Under the pieces are notes generated by a model. The model was not told the origin of the DNA. It searched no databases and saw only the letters and a list, made by a program, of their open reading frames with translations. Of a DNA stretch of 21,839 bases, positions 6,543-14,176 are shown piece by piece. The stretch covers positions 1 to 21,839 of the forward strand of contig JAYUKV010000010.1 in the NCBI GenBank assembly GCA_043764135.1, written 5' to 3'. Made by a program: the position numbers and the translations under genes. Positions within the stretch are counted from its first letter, which is position 1, and each line of letters opens with the position of its first letter. Origin of the DNA: JAYUKV01 sp043764135. Its GTDB lineage: Bacteria; Patescibacteriota; JACMRA01.

Positions 6543-6965
6543 TTATTGATTATACTTTTGATCAAATTCATCTTTGTTATCAAATTGGGCGAACTCATTA
6601 TCAAGCTGATGCTGCTGTGTTTTAAAATTTGGTTTTGCTTCGTGCATTATTCCACACCAATAATGTTCTGTTCTACCTGCTATCTCCTTCATATACAAGA
6701 AACCTCCATTAACATAACCACAGTACATACAACCAAGTTTTTCAAACCAGTGTAAGTATTGTAGTTTATTCCTATCTAATACTTGAATATATTCGCTTCT
6801 TTTAACATATTCTATGCCGTATATAGGGAAGCATAATCTGTGGTATATTTCCATCATTATATCAAGTAATAATATAAATGGTAACGGTGCCCAAATTATT
6901 GGCATGGTCAAACCATTTAATAAGGCTCTGATAGGGCTTTTTCTGTTTATATTTTTGTAAAGCAT
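6543..6965 (-). CDS. membrane-associated CxxC protein, 140 aa
   Basis: The frame runs from ATG at 6965 to TAA at 6543. A hydrophobic segment at about residues 15-38 (LLNGLTMPIIWAPLPFILLL) should sit in the membrane. The following cytosolic part holds a dense conserved block: IYHRLCFPIYGIEYVKRSEY, LDRNKLQYLHWFEKLGCMYC and GRTEHYWCGIMHEAK. The Cys-Met-Tyr-Cys pair plus a downstream Trp-Cys-Gly-Ile-x-His suggests metal or iron-sulfur binding. The pattern looks like a conserved uncharacterised bacterial family, though I cannot name it. The tail is Gln/Asp/Asn-rich and probably disordered. A TATAAT box (6988-6983) with a weak -35 lies about 20 bp upstream. No partner gene is evident; the HNH gene downstream has its own promoter. 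Confidence 0.75.
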   Translation of the reverse strand: MLYKNINRKSPIRALLNGLTMPIIWAPLPFILLLDIMMEIYHRLCFPIYGIEYVKRSEYIQVLDRNKLQYLHWFEKLGCMYCGYVNGGFLYMKEIAGRTEHYWCGIMHEAKPNFKTQQHQLDNEFAQFDNKDEFDQKYNQ

Positions 6966-7062
6966 AAAGATTTAGTTTGTCTATATTATACTCAATATAT
7001 TTAAAATAGACTAATTGGGTAAATTTTTAAATTATTTTTAAATTGTTGAGTGCGGATTCTCC

Positions 7063-7085
7063 AGGTGATCTAAAAAAAATCACCT
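7063..7085. repeat. hairpin downstream of ssb
   Basis: AGGTGAT (7063-7069) and ATCACCT (7079-7085) form a 7-bp stem with an A/T-rich loop, 13 bp past the ssb stop. No U-tract follows on the minus strand, so it is an atypical terminator or an mRNA 3'-end stabiliser. Confidence 0.45.
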
Positions 7086-7097
7086 TACAGTGTTTTT

Positions 7098-7586
7098 TTA
7101 AAATGGCATCTGCACATTCAATTCATCAACATTTATAACAGGTAACTTGTCATCTGTTACTGGTTCAGGTTCTTGCATCTGTGGAGCGCTAGATGGCATT
7201 GTAGATGAAGCGTATTGTGGGTTAGCTAGGTTTTCAGCCATTAATCTATCTGCTTCGATTTTGGTTGTTAACATTTCTAATTCTTGGATTAAGATATCAG
7301 TTGCATATGCTTTTGTTCCGTCAGGTCTATCCCAAGATCTATTCTGTAATGATCCAGAAATACAAATTTTATGACCTTTCTTAACGAACTTTTCGATAAT
7401 TTCTGCAGTTTTATCGAATGCTGTTAAGTTAAAATATTGAACTTTAACAGTTCCGTCTTTATTCTTTCTTTCGTTTACTGCCATAGATAAATTGGCAATC
7501 TTTAGTGGTTGTCCTGTGCCTTGTGTAACTGCAGTTTTTATTTCTGGGTCTTTGGTTAAGTTACCAATCAAAAATACTTTGTTCAT
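7098..7586 (-). CDS. ssb: single-stranded DNA-binding protein
   Basis: Binds single-stranded DNA during replication, recombination and repair. The OB fold occupies residues 1 to about 110: MNKVFLIGNLTKDPEIK, ANLSMAVNERKNKDGTVKVQYFN, GHKICISGSLQNRSWDRPDG and DILIQELEML are all typical bacterial SSB strands. A short flexible linker rich in Pro, Gln and Ser follows. The acidic C-terminal tip ends DELNVQMPF, keeping the Pro-Phe that docks partner proteins, although the usual DDDIPF is relaxed. Length is 162 residues, as expected. Start is an ATG with no clear Shine-Dalgarno. It stands alone; the usual rpsF/rpsR neighbours are absent here. Confidence 0.95.
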   Translation of the reverse strand: MNKVFLIGNLTKDPEIKTAVTQGTGQPLKIANLSMAVNERKNKDGTVKVQYFNLTAFDKTAEIIEKFVKKGHKICISGSLQNRSWDRPDGTKAYATDILIQELEMLTTKIEADRLMAENLANPQYASSTMPSSAPQMQEPEPVTDDKLPVINVDELNVQMPF

Positions 7587-7873
7587 ATAATATTTAATTT
7601 AAAGGTTTGGTTTGATTATTATTAGCATTGCTTGCAATCGGTTATGTTGTCAAGTATTTATAAATTTAAATGTATTAACTATAAGTAATCTTTACATATT
7701 AACAATAAGCCGATAAGCAATCTAAAGATTGGCCGAGAGGGTTTTAGTTCTATAAAGCATTAAATTGTTTCACAACTATATTGATTTAATATAAAATTGT
7801 TATACATACATGTATTAAAATTATATAAATATGACATATACACATAGAAAATAAACTAAAATTTTAATAGTAA
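7587..7873. other. intergenic region, small hairpins only
   Basis: No supportable gene. A small stem (CAATC, TAAA loop, GATTG) with an outer GCC/GGC lies near 7708-7733, followed by CCGAGAGGG, which recalls a tRNA D-arm but has no cloverleaf around it. The ssb promoter should be here; a TTGACA on the minus strand near 7651 lacks a well-placed -10. Confidence 0.4.
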
Positions 7874-8032
7874 AAATTAAATCAAAACAAAGTTCTTGTT
7901 ATTTTTGGAGCTAGAAGAATTGGAATCTGTCTAGTTGTTACAGGGTATGCCGATTATGGAGAGTCTAGAAGAAATATTATAACAGGAGCAGGTGCAATAG
8001 TTATAAAGTGTTGGAAAATAAGATATTGGTAA
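7874..8032 (+). pseudogene. small hydrophobic frame without a standard start codon
   Basis: A 52-codon frame, closed upstream by TAA and ending in TAA at 8030-8032, reads protein-like: NKVLVIFGARRIGICLVVTG then YADYGESRRNIITGAGAIVI and KCWKIRYW. It has two short hydrophobic stretches and a Gly-rich turn. A perfect 13-bp terminator begins 5 bp after the stop, which implies a transcribed gene end. Yet the frame contains no ATG, GTG or TTG; only ATT codons (for example 7901-7903) could start it. It may be a gene that lost its 5' end, one using a rare AUU start, or a chance frame. I do not recognise the family. Confidence 0.35.
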
Positions 8033-8036
8033 TAAT

Positions 8037-8067
8037 AATAACTTCTTTATTTAAAGAAGTTATTTTT
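8037..8067 (+). terminator. strong intrinsic terminator
   Basis: AATAACTTCTTTA (8037-8049) and TAAAGAAGTTATT (8052-8064) form a perfect 13-bp stem with a 2-nt apparent loop and a run of five T residues. It lies directly after the small start-less frame, and could also act on the minus strand for the gene ending at 8122. Confidence 0.85.
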
Positions 8068-8121
8068 GATCTACAAACTAAAATATAGAATAAATTTTAT
8101 TTTATAGAAATTCTGAAAACT

Positions 8122-8592
8122 TTAATTAATCGTATAAATTATTCTTGACTTAAGCTCTGCTTCGTTCTCTGACCATACAAGATATTCTTCAATTGTGTGA
8201 GTATTGTTCTCGAATTGATTATCTGCTTGTAATCTATCCATCATTGCATAATGTGCAGGCTGTAGCTGTTCGTATGAACCATCAAGATCTGTTATATATG
8301 CTTGGCATTGTGGAATCTCAGTAACTATCCAACCTTTAGTATCTATTCTTGATAATTCTTCTTGGCTAATTGGGTATGCAACTATGTAGTCTGTTGTTTT
8401 GTTCTCGGTATCCCATTTTGTATAAAGACAAGCACCGAACGACTTGGTGATATTGTTATTCTCATAAAGCGCTTCCAATGCTCCCATTCCTTCTACAAAG
8501 TTAGCTTGGCTATTCTTGTTAAAATCTTCTGTTGTTGATGTAAATGGCTTACCGATAAAAGTAACAGGTCCATAATTAGTTAAATTAATCAT
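8122..8592 (-). CDS. GyrI-like / AraC effector-binding-like protein
   Basis: A 156-residue soluble protein without signal peptide or DNA-binding domain. Its layout follows the GyrI-like small-molecule-binding fold: an N-terminal strand (GPVTFIGKPF), a helix with EGMGALEALYENNN, a central pair of strands (GACLYTKWDTENKTTDYIVA), ITEIPQCQAYITDLDGSYEQL corresponding to the typical 'pag.Ya...h.Gpy..l' segment, and a final helix and strand with IEEYLVW. Proteins of this fold bind hydrophobic ligands or inhibit gyrase. It is co-directional with the glycosyltransferase 84 bp upstream, but TAAAAT lies 6 bp before its ATG, so it probably has a leaderless-type promoter of its own. Assignment rests on pattern only. 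Confidence 0.55.
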   Translation of the reverse strand: MINLTNYGPVTFIGKPFTSTTEDFNKNSQANFVEGMGALEALYENNNITKSFGACLYTKWDTENKTTDYIVAYPISQEELSRIDTKGWIVTEIPQCQAYITDLDGSYEQLQPAHYAMMDRLQADNQFENNTHTIEEYLVWSENEAELKSRIIYTIN

Positions 8593-8675
8593 ATTTATAT
8601 TTTACCTTTAAACAAAAAAAATAACCAATCTAATTTTAATAATTAAGAGATGTTAATTTAAATTTATATGATAAC

Positions 8676-10424
8676 TTACTCAATAATATTAATTGATGTT
8701 TGTGATTTATCATTTGAATTTGATATTTGTTGGTTAAGTCTGGTTGATAGTTGTTTATTGCTAATATCATCTGTTATCATAAACAATAATGAAAAGATAA
8801 GAAAACCAAGAATAATCTTCTGTCCTGCGTATAGTATTTTCATAATAAGTGACCTAAGTGTAGGGAAGTATTTAAGATTTAAATAATCTGTAATAAAGGA
8901 CCAAAAATTAATACAGTATATACATTGTGCAATAAACCATACAATTATAGAATAAATACCTATTTTATTAAAGTTTATATGGTCATTGTAATACATATAT
9001 ACAAATGCACCTATCGTAATTATAGTATAAGCAGAAAGTAGTTGATAAGTTGTAATTAATCCATTACTTATTTTACTTTTTGCTCCAGTTGGGGTCCATC
9101 CTTCTTTGTGTCCTATAAAAAGGCTAAGTAAAGTGAATATATAAGACCAAGAAGCAGCACCATGTGCAAGAATTGTTCCAAAATTGGGTTTTTTGTAGAC
9201 ATATAAAATTTGTACAAGTAATGAATTGAGTAATAATATTATAAATACTACTGGAAAATCATTTGAATATTTATCTCGGAAAAAATATAAAGTAATCAAT
9301 GTATGAAAAGTTAAAAATAATCCAACTAAATTAGAAATATAAAATGCAAATCCAGAGATAAAGCACAATCTAGTATAGAAAGGAATTTTTACCTTCCAAA
9401 AGTCTTTATTCAACATCAATGTCATCGAACCCAAACACCATCTTGTTTGCTGTTTAAAAAATGAGTGTATATCATCCGGGCATACACCCTTAGACAGAAT
9501 TATAGGTAAGTATTTCAGATCATAACCATTTGCCTTCAATGCAAAGCCTGTGTAAACATCTTCAGAATGTTCAATCTGATATGTTCCACCGATAACTGAT
9601 AAAGCCTCTCTTCTATATAATGCGCACGTACCAACACATATTGCACCACCAAGCACACCTCTAGATGGTTGAATTATTTTATAAAAATATTCTTGAATTG
9701 ATGCAGCCCCACTCATAAGTGGTGAGAATTTGTAGCTCTTCTTGTCGTTGTCGAAGTACTGTGGTGTTTGGACGATTCCAATTTTAGGATCTGACATGTA
9801 AGGTAATGCTTCATAAATAAAGTCAGATCTTGGCTTAAAATCAGCGTCAAGAATTAAAATAAAATCTGAGCTTGTTTGTTGAAAACCGAATTTTAAATTA
9901 CCAGCTTTTTTTAGTTCTCCACGATTAGGTCTTGACAAATATTTAAAACCAAACTCGCTTGCTAATTCCTTAACTTTTTCCGACCCAGAATCATCCAGTA
10001 CAACTGGGTTAATTTTATAAATATTACTATTAAGTGAATAAACACCTTCCCAGGTATTGCGAAGAATACGAATATCCTCACCACATACTGGTAAAAAAAT
10101 ATCTATCGTTGGTTTTTTCTTAGATTGTTGGCTCCAAAACTGGTTTACTAAAAGTTCATGTTTTGAATGGTTAAACTTAGGTAAGAACAAGTTAATAATT
10201 ATCGAAATTACTTGATATATAACAATAAAAGTTACTAGGGGTCCGAATATTGATAACAGAATCCAATTAGCAGAAAAAAACTGATAATAATTATAAAAAA
10301 ATAAAACCCAAGTAGCAAGATTTATTACTAATAATAACTTGTAAAATGGAATGTTAATGTTGATGTATTTTAGCTTTTCATCATCGTTCGGGGCAGAAGG
10401 AATATAAACTGTCGAGCCTATCAT
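8676..10424 (-). CDS. family 2 glycosyltransferase, cellulose synthase-like membrane protein
   Basis: Processive polysaccharide synthase of the BcsA type, using a nucleotide sugar at the cytoplasmic face and probably exporting the chain. Two N-terminal membrane helices lie near residues 28-48 and 54-80. The GT-A domain follows: first Asp pair in VVLDDSG (144-145), DAD at 193-195 (LILDADFKPRSDF), the catalytic ED at 288-289 (EHSEDVYTG) and the QxxRW-type motif QQTRW at 325-329. About six more hydrophobic helices follow to the C-terminus. At 582 residues it is close to bacterial cellulose synthase-like proteins but has no PilZ domain. No accessory bcs gene is nearby, so the polymer is unknown. 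A TTGACA lies upstream near 10474 without a clear -10. The tail is Ser/Asn/Gln-rich. Confidence 0.9.
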   Translation of the reverse strand: MIGSTVYIPSAPNDDEKLKYININIPFYKLLLVINLATWVLFFYNYYQFFSANWILLSIFGPLVTFIVIYQVISIIINLFLPKFNHSKHELLVNQFWSQQSKKKPTIDIFLPVCGEDIRILRNTWEGVYSLNSNIYKINPVVLDDSGSEKVKELASEFGFKYLSRPNRGELKKAGNLKFGFQQTSSDFILILDADFKPRSDFIYEALPYMSDPKIGIVQTPQYFDNDKKSYKFSPLMSGAASIQEYFYKIIQPSRGVLGGAICVGTCALYRREALSVIGGTYQIEHSEDVYTGFALKANGYDLKYLPIILSKGVCPDDIHSFFKQQTRWCLGSMTLMLNKDFWKVKIPFYTRLCFISGFAFYISNLVGLFLTFHTLITLYFFRDKYSNDFPVVFIILLLNSLLVQILYVYKKPNFGTILAHGAASWSYIFTLLSLFIGHKEGWTPTGAKSKISNGLITTYQLLSAYTIITIGAFVYMYYNDHINFNKIGIYSIIVWFIAQCIYCINFWSFITDYLNLKYFPTLRSLIMKILYAGQKIILGFLIFSLLFMITDDISNKQLSTRLNQQISNSNDKSQTSINIIE

Positions 10425-10499
10425 AATAATTTTTAGAGTGAATAAACTTTACTCTATTGTCAATAATACTATCATTACTAATTGTTAATATATAAAGTT

Positions 10500-10518
10500 A
10501 CCCCAAAAACTTTGGGGT
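10500..10518 (-). terminator. hairpin after the small membrane protein gene
   Basis: ACCCCAAA (10500-10507) and TTTGGGGT (10511-10518) form an 8-bp stem with a 3-nt loop. On the minus strand it is followed by AACTTTATAT, a weak U-tract. It is 19 bp past the stop at 10538. Confidence 0.6.
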
Positions 10519-10537
10519 ATTGTAAAAAAGGGATAAA

Positions 10538-10819
10538 TTAGATTGTTTCATCTACTTTTGGCTCAGCTATAGGAGTTCTCTTTTCTCTTTCGTTTAGAAA
10601 TAGAGAGAACAAGACATACATTACAAATGTAACTAACTCATATACAAACCAAAACAAAGCAAGATATGCAAATACATTAATAGGGTTAAGCTCTATAAGA
10701 TCAGGTGCTTTAGCTGCAGCATAAAGCACAAATCCTAGTGTAGTGATTATAAATGAGACTGTTTTACCAACCACCTCTTGCATTCCTGCTAAATAGTGTG
10801 AGTTATTGTTATTTGACAT
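10538..10819 (-). CDS. small two-helix membrane protein, 93 aa
   Basis: I start it at the ATG at 10819; a TTG nine codons upstream keeps the frame open but would overlap the divergent gnd promoter. After a polar Asn-rich N-terminus (MSNNNNSHYLAGMQEVVGK) come two hydrophobic helices near residues 20-38 (TVSFIITTLGFVLYAAAK) and 48-75 (NVFAYLALFWFVYELVTFV). A charged C-terminal tail follows with NEREKRTPIAEPKVDETI. It is a small inner-membrane protein of unknown function. It is divergent from gnd with 62 bp between start codons, and a terminator hairpin follows. Confidence 0.7.
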   Translation of the reverse strand: MSNNNNSHYLAGMQEVVGKTVSFIITTLGFVLYAAAKAPDLIELNPINVFAYLALFWFVYELVTFVMYVLFSLFLNEREKRTPIAEPKVDETI

Positions 10820-10881
10820 AAATATATTAAATTTTGATTGTTTCAAATATTATTATAAACAATAAAAACAGATTTGTAAAT

Positions 10882-12117
10882 ATGATAAATAAAATAGGAT
10901 TAATTGGTCTTTCAACTATGGGGGCTAATCTTGCATTAAACTTTGCTTATAGTGGCGTGGAAGTTGTCGTTTTTAACCGTTCAGCTGATAAAACAAAAAA
11001 ACTAGAAAACCAAAAAAACATCATAACAACATACACAATTGAAGACTTCCTAAATGAATTAGGTGATAAGAAGGTAATTCTATTACTAGTCAAAGCTGGG
11101 GAACCAACTGACGAAACTATAAAGCATATCTTGCCTTCAATCACTGATGAAGATATAGTAATTGATCTAGGAAATGCAAATTATGTAGATTCTTTAAGGA
11201 GGAGCCTACTAATAAAGAATTATTATGTTTGTGGTATATCTGGTGGTGAAAAAGGTGCTCGGTATGGTGCTTCGTTAATGTTATCTGGTAATATAAAATA
11301 CAGTACTGAACTAGAGGAGCTGTTCAGAATTGTATCAGCAAATGATTTTAAAGATAACCCAACGATAGGTTATTTAGGAGAGGGTGTTGTAGGTAATATA
11401 GTAAAAACAGTTCATAATGGAATAGAATATGTTCAGATGCAAGTATTAGCTGAGATTTATTCTATTCTTAGGTTTTATGCTGGGTATGATGTGGTGAAAA
11501 TTTCTGAAATTTTCAAATCTTGGTCTGAGTCAAAACAAGACTATCTGACAGATATTATGAGCCAAGCTTTGTCTGATCCTAATTTGATTGATACTGTTAT
11601 GCCAAAGGTTGATTCAAAAGGAACTGGTAAATGGACAGGTCAAATGGCTTTAAAAGAAGATGTGTTTTCTACTTTTATTAGTTATTCTTATAACCTAAGA
11701 ATGTTAAATAATGAAGTTCTTGCTTTACAGCAAAATAATGATATTAATATAGAAAAATTATCTGATCTTTACGACCAGGCATATCTAAAGGCTCTAGAAG
11801 AAGGTTTGTCTATCATTTCAAAAATGAGTCCTGGAGTTGATTTGAAAGAAGTAAGGAGAATTTGGCAGGGTGGATGTATTATTAGAAATCATTTATTATT
11901 AACTGAGAAAAAATCAGATAATCCAAGATTTATAAAATTATTTTCTCCACTAAGAACCTGTGATTTACCCCTTCCAGTATTATCTATGATGTATCAAGGA
12001 GCGTTGTTAGATGTGATAGGAACGGTAGGAAACCCATTATTAGCAATTGCCAGAGATGTATTCGGGAGTCATGGATTCTATTCCAAGAATGGCGATTTAA
12101 TCTATAAAGAATGGTAA
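10882..12117 (+). CDS. gnd: 6-phosphogluconate dehydrogenase, short form
   Basis: Cytoplasmic oxidative decarboxylase converting 6-phosphogluconate to ribulose 5-phosphate and reducing NAD(P). I start at the ATG at 10882, where the Rossmann strand begins (NKIGLIGLSTMGANLALNF); the frame is open from a TTG at 10834 but that adds no conserved sequence. Other signatures: VVFNRS cofactor site, DLGNANYVDS, GISGGEKGARYGASLM, the catalytic segment NIVKTVHNGIEYVQMQ with Lys and Glu kept, KGTGKWTGQMA, RRIWQGGCIIRN and DVFGSHGFY. About 411 residues against roughly 470 in E. coli, so the C-terminal tail and some loops are trimmed. NIVKTVHNGIEY has Asn where many have His-Phe before the Val-Lys. No glucose-6-phosphate dehydrogenase gene is in the window. 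Confidence 0.9.
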   Translation: MINKIGLIGLSTMGANLALNFAYSGVEVVVFNRSADKTKKLENQKNIITTYTIEDFLNELGDKKVILLLVKAGEPTDETIKHILPSITDEDIVIDLGNANYVDSLRRSLLIKNYYVCGISGGEKGARYGASLMLSGNIKYSTELEELFRIVSANDFKDNPTIGYLGEGVVGNIVKTVHNGIEYVQMQVLAEIYSILRFYAGYDVVKISEIFKSWSESKQDYLTDIMSQALSDPNLIDTVMPKVDSKGTGKWTGQMALKEDVFSTFISYSYNLRMLNNEVLALQQNNDINIEKLSDLYDQAYLKALEEGLSIISKMSPGVDLKEVRRIWQGGCIIRNHLLLTEKKSDNPRFIKLFSPLRTCDLPLPVLSMMYQGALLDVIGTVGNPLLAIARDVFGSHGFYSKNGDLIYKEW

Positions 12118-12160
12118 GATCAGCACTATTTGCCAATGTAGATCGAATGTTATTAATTTT

Positions 12161-12189
12161 TTGACAACATAGTAAAATTACAATAGAAT
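12161..12189 (+). promoter_or_regulatory. pyruvate kinase promoter, leaderless type
   Basis: TTGACA at 12161-12166, 17-bp spacer, TAGAAT at 12184-12189. The ATG of pyruvate kinase is at 12198, only 8 bp after the -10, so transcription should begin on or next to the start codon. Confidence 0.7.
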
Positions 12190-12197
12190 AATAGAGT

Positions 12198-13292
12198 ATG
12201 ACAAAAATCGTTACCACTATAGGTCCGGCCTCGTTCAATCCGGAAACCTTAAATTTTTTTAAGAACAACAAAGTATCAATTGCAAGATTAAATTTCTCTC
12301 ACGGAACAATTGAAGCTCACACTAATATGGGTCACACTTGTAGAGAATATGGGTTTGAAATTATGTTTGATACTGCAGGTCCAAAAGTATTATTAGGTGC
12401 TCTAGAAGCATTTGATCTTAAAACTGGAGTTAAAGTAGGTTTTGAACCAGTAAAAAAAGATTCTACTTATCCTTATCAAGAAGATGGAATCACAATAATG
12501 CCTTGCCAATTTGATATCGATCAATTCGTTAAAGAAGGTGCTACAATCTTAATTGATGATGGTAAATTGAGACTAAGATGTTCTTCAATAGACGCTGCTT
12601 CAAACAGAGTATACGCTACTGTTGAGTTTGGAGGATTTGTTAAAGCTAATAAAGGTGTAAACCTTCCTGGAACTGATGTTAATATTCCATTTTTAGTACC
12701 AAGAGATAGAGAATTAATCTCAGCTTGTTTACCAGCGGTTAAACCTGAATGGATCGCTCCTTCATTTGTAAAATCTGTTGAAGATTTAAATGAATTACAA
12801 GCATTTATTGATGAATTGTGTGAAAAGAATGACTTAGGTGATTACAGACCAAAGATCTGTACTAAGGTTGAAATGGCTGAAGCTATTGATAACTTTGATT
12901 CAATCCTTGAAGCTTCTGATATGATTATGATTGCCAGAGGTGATCTTGCTATTGAGATGACTCCTATAAATATTGCTACTCCATTCATGCAAGACATGAT
13001 CGCAGAAAAATGCAAAGCAGCAGGTAAACCATTTATCGTAGCTACTCAAATTTTAGAAACTATGATGGACTCTCCAGTTCCTACAAGAGCTGAAGTTTCA
13101 GACTTATATAGAGCTATCAAGTACAACCAAGCTGATTATGTAATGTTATCAGGTGAAACAGCTGCAGGACAATTCCCAACTGCTTGCGTAGGTTTAATGG
13201 CTAACATGATTAGTATGATTGAAGGAGGTGCTAACTCTAATTCTTCAATGGCTGAACTTGAGAATTTAAATACTGAAGCAAATAATGCATAA
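12198..13292 (+). CDS. pyk: pyruvate kinase lacking the C-terminal domain
   Basis: Glycolytic enzyme making pyruvate and ATP from phosphoenolpyruvate and ADP. Signatures in order: TKIVTTIGPAS, SIARLNFSHG, IMFDTAGPKV, a B-domain with ILIDDGKLRL, NLPGTDVNIPFLVPRDR, KICTKVEMAEAIDNFD, MIARGDLAIE, FIVATQILETMMDSPVPTRA and DYVMLSGETAAGQFP. It is 364 residues, against about 470 in E. coli, and ends in a Ser/Asn-rich tail soon after the last barrel motif. The C-terminal allosteric domain is therefore absent, suggesting loss of fructose-bisphosphate-type control. Codons look more biased than in the neighbours, in line with high expression. A consensus-like leaderless promoter precedes it and a bidirectional terminator follows. 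Confidence 0.92.
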   Translation: MTKIVTTIGPASFNPETLNFFKNNKVSIARLNFSHGTIEAHTNMGHTCREYGFEIMFDTAGPKVLLGALEAFDLKTGVKVGFEPVKKDSTYPYQEDGITIMPCQFDIDQFVKEGATILIDDGKLRLRCSSIDAASNRVYATVEFGGFVKANKGVNLPGTDVNIPFLVPRDRELISACLPAVKPEWIAPSFVKSVEDLNELQAFIDELCEKNDLGDYRPKICTKVEMAEAIDNFDSILEASDMIMIARGDLAIEMTPINIATPFMQDMIAEKCKAAGKPFIVATQILETMMDSPVPTRAEVSDLYRAIKYNQADYVMLSGETAAGQFPTACVGLMANMISMIEGGANSNSSMAELENLNTEANNA

Positions 13293-13320
13293 AATAAATA
13301 ACCCATTTGGGTTATTTATT
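13293..13320. terminator. bidirectional terminator between convergent genes
   Basis: AATAAATAACCC (13293-13304) and GGGTTATTTATT (13309-13320) form a perfect 12-bp stem with a 4-nt loop. It serves pyruvate kinase on the plus strand and the hydrolase on the minus strand, whose stop codon (13312-13314) lies inside the stem. Confidence 0.85.
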
Positions 13321-14094
13321 ATTTAGAATCTCTAAAATGTATTCTTTATAATGTGAAATTGCATGTATTGGAAAGTCAAATTCTATTGTTTTTATATTTT
13401 TATATTTTTCTTCAAAATCTTGTATAGGTATAATTGGAATAGTTTTGTCTAATTTTGAATATAAAATAGAAATATCACTTTTATACTTATTTTTAAAAAA
13501 TTTAACAGGATTGCGCTTATTGTTTTCAATTTGATTTGATGAATCATAATAATCTTTTCGAAATAATTTGAGATCCGGTCTTAGTTGATAATCTAAGTCC
13601 AAATCAATTAAAGGAGCGACTAGTATAACTTTTTTGAACCAATCAAGAGTTTCTATTGTTTTTAAAAGATTAATTGAACCTCTTGAAAAAGATAAAAGAA
13701 AAAAAATGCAATCTTGATGAGTTTTTTTTACTTCATTTATTAATTTCATATACTCGTCTTGATCAATACCACCTACCTCATCCTTTAGATAATTTATAGT
13801 GTATATACAATAACCTTGTTTTGCCAACCAAGCCAAAAAAAGTCCGCAAAAACCAAGTTTTGTTTCCCCATACTCTCCAGTACCACCTCGAAAATAGAAA
13901 ATTATGTTGTCACATTTCATTGTCGGTTTAACTAAAAAACCATCTGAAATATTCGAATTGAATTCAAAATTAAATTTAAAGACTTCAGTTTCTAATAGGT
14001 TCTCTTTAACAAAATCATAATTACTAGTTCCATAAAAAATATTAATAATTTTAGTATTTTCTATTTTTTTGTATTGCATATATTGACAATACAT
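13312..14094 (-). CDS. alpha/beta-fold hydrolase
   Basis: A 260-residue soluble protein with the alpha/beta hydrolase layout. After a polar N-terminal region comes the oxyanion-hole strand and turn NIIFYFRGGTGEYGETK. Next is FLAWLAKQGYCIYTINYLKD, the typical strand-helix pair. The nucleophile elbow FLLSFSRGSINLLK follows, where the Ser of SFSRGS matches G-x-S-x-G loosely (Phe-Ser for Gly-x). Asp in YSKLDKTIPI and His in FPIHAISHY complete a plausible triad. It resembles prolyl-oligopeptidase or BAAT-like hydrolases; the substrate is unknown. The first ATG (14094) is used here; a second ATG five codons later is equally possible. The region is very AT-rich, like its neighbours. Confidence 0.75.
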   Translation of the reverse strand: MYCQYMQYKKIENTKIINIFYGTSNYDFVKENLLETEVFKFNFEFNSNISDGFLVKPTMKCDNIIFYFRGGTGEYGETKLGFCGLFLAWLAKQGYCIYTINYLKDEVGGIDQDEYMKLINEVKKTHQDCIFFLLSFSRGSINLLKTIETLDWFKKVILVAPLIDLDLDYQLRPDLKLFRKDYYDSSNQIENNKRNPVKFFKNKYKSDISILYSKLDKTIPIIPIQDFEEKYKNIKTIEFDFPIHAISHYKEYILEILNNK

Positions 14095-14176
14095 TCTTTT
14101 TTTTTTAAGATCAAATTATCACTATTTAAAGTAAATCCTTAAATGTGACAACCTGTACAACTACAATTGTAATAAC

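Noticed and set aside
7708..7760. Possible tRNA fragment (CCGAGAGGG resembling a D arm)
   Set aside because: No acceptor, anticodon or T arm can be folded around it.
8668..8886. 72-codon plus-strand frame
   Set aside because: Antisense shadow of the C-terminal membrane part of the glycosyltransferase.
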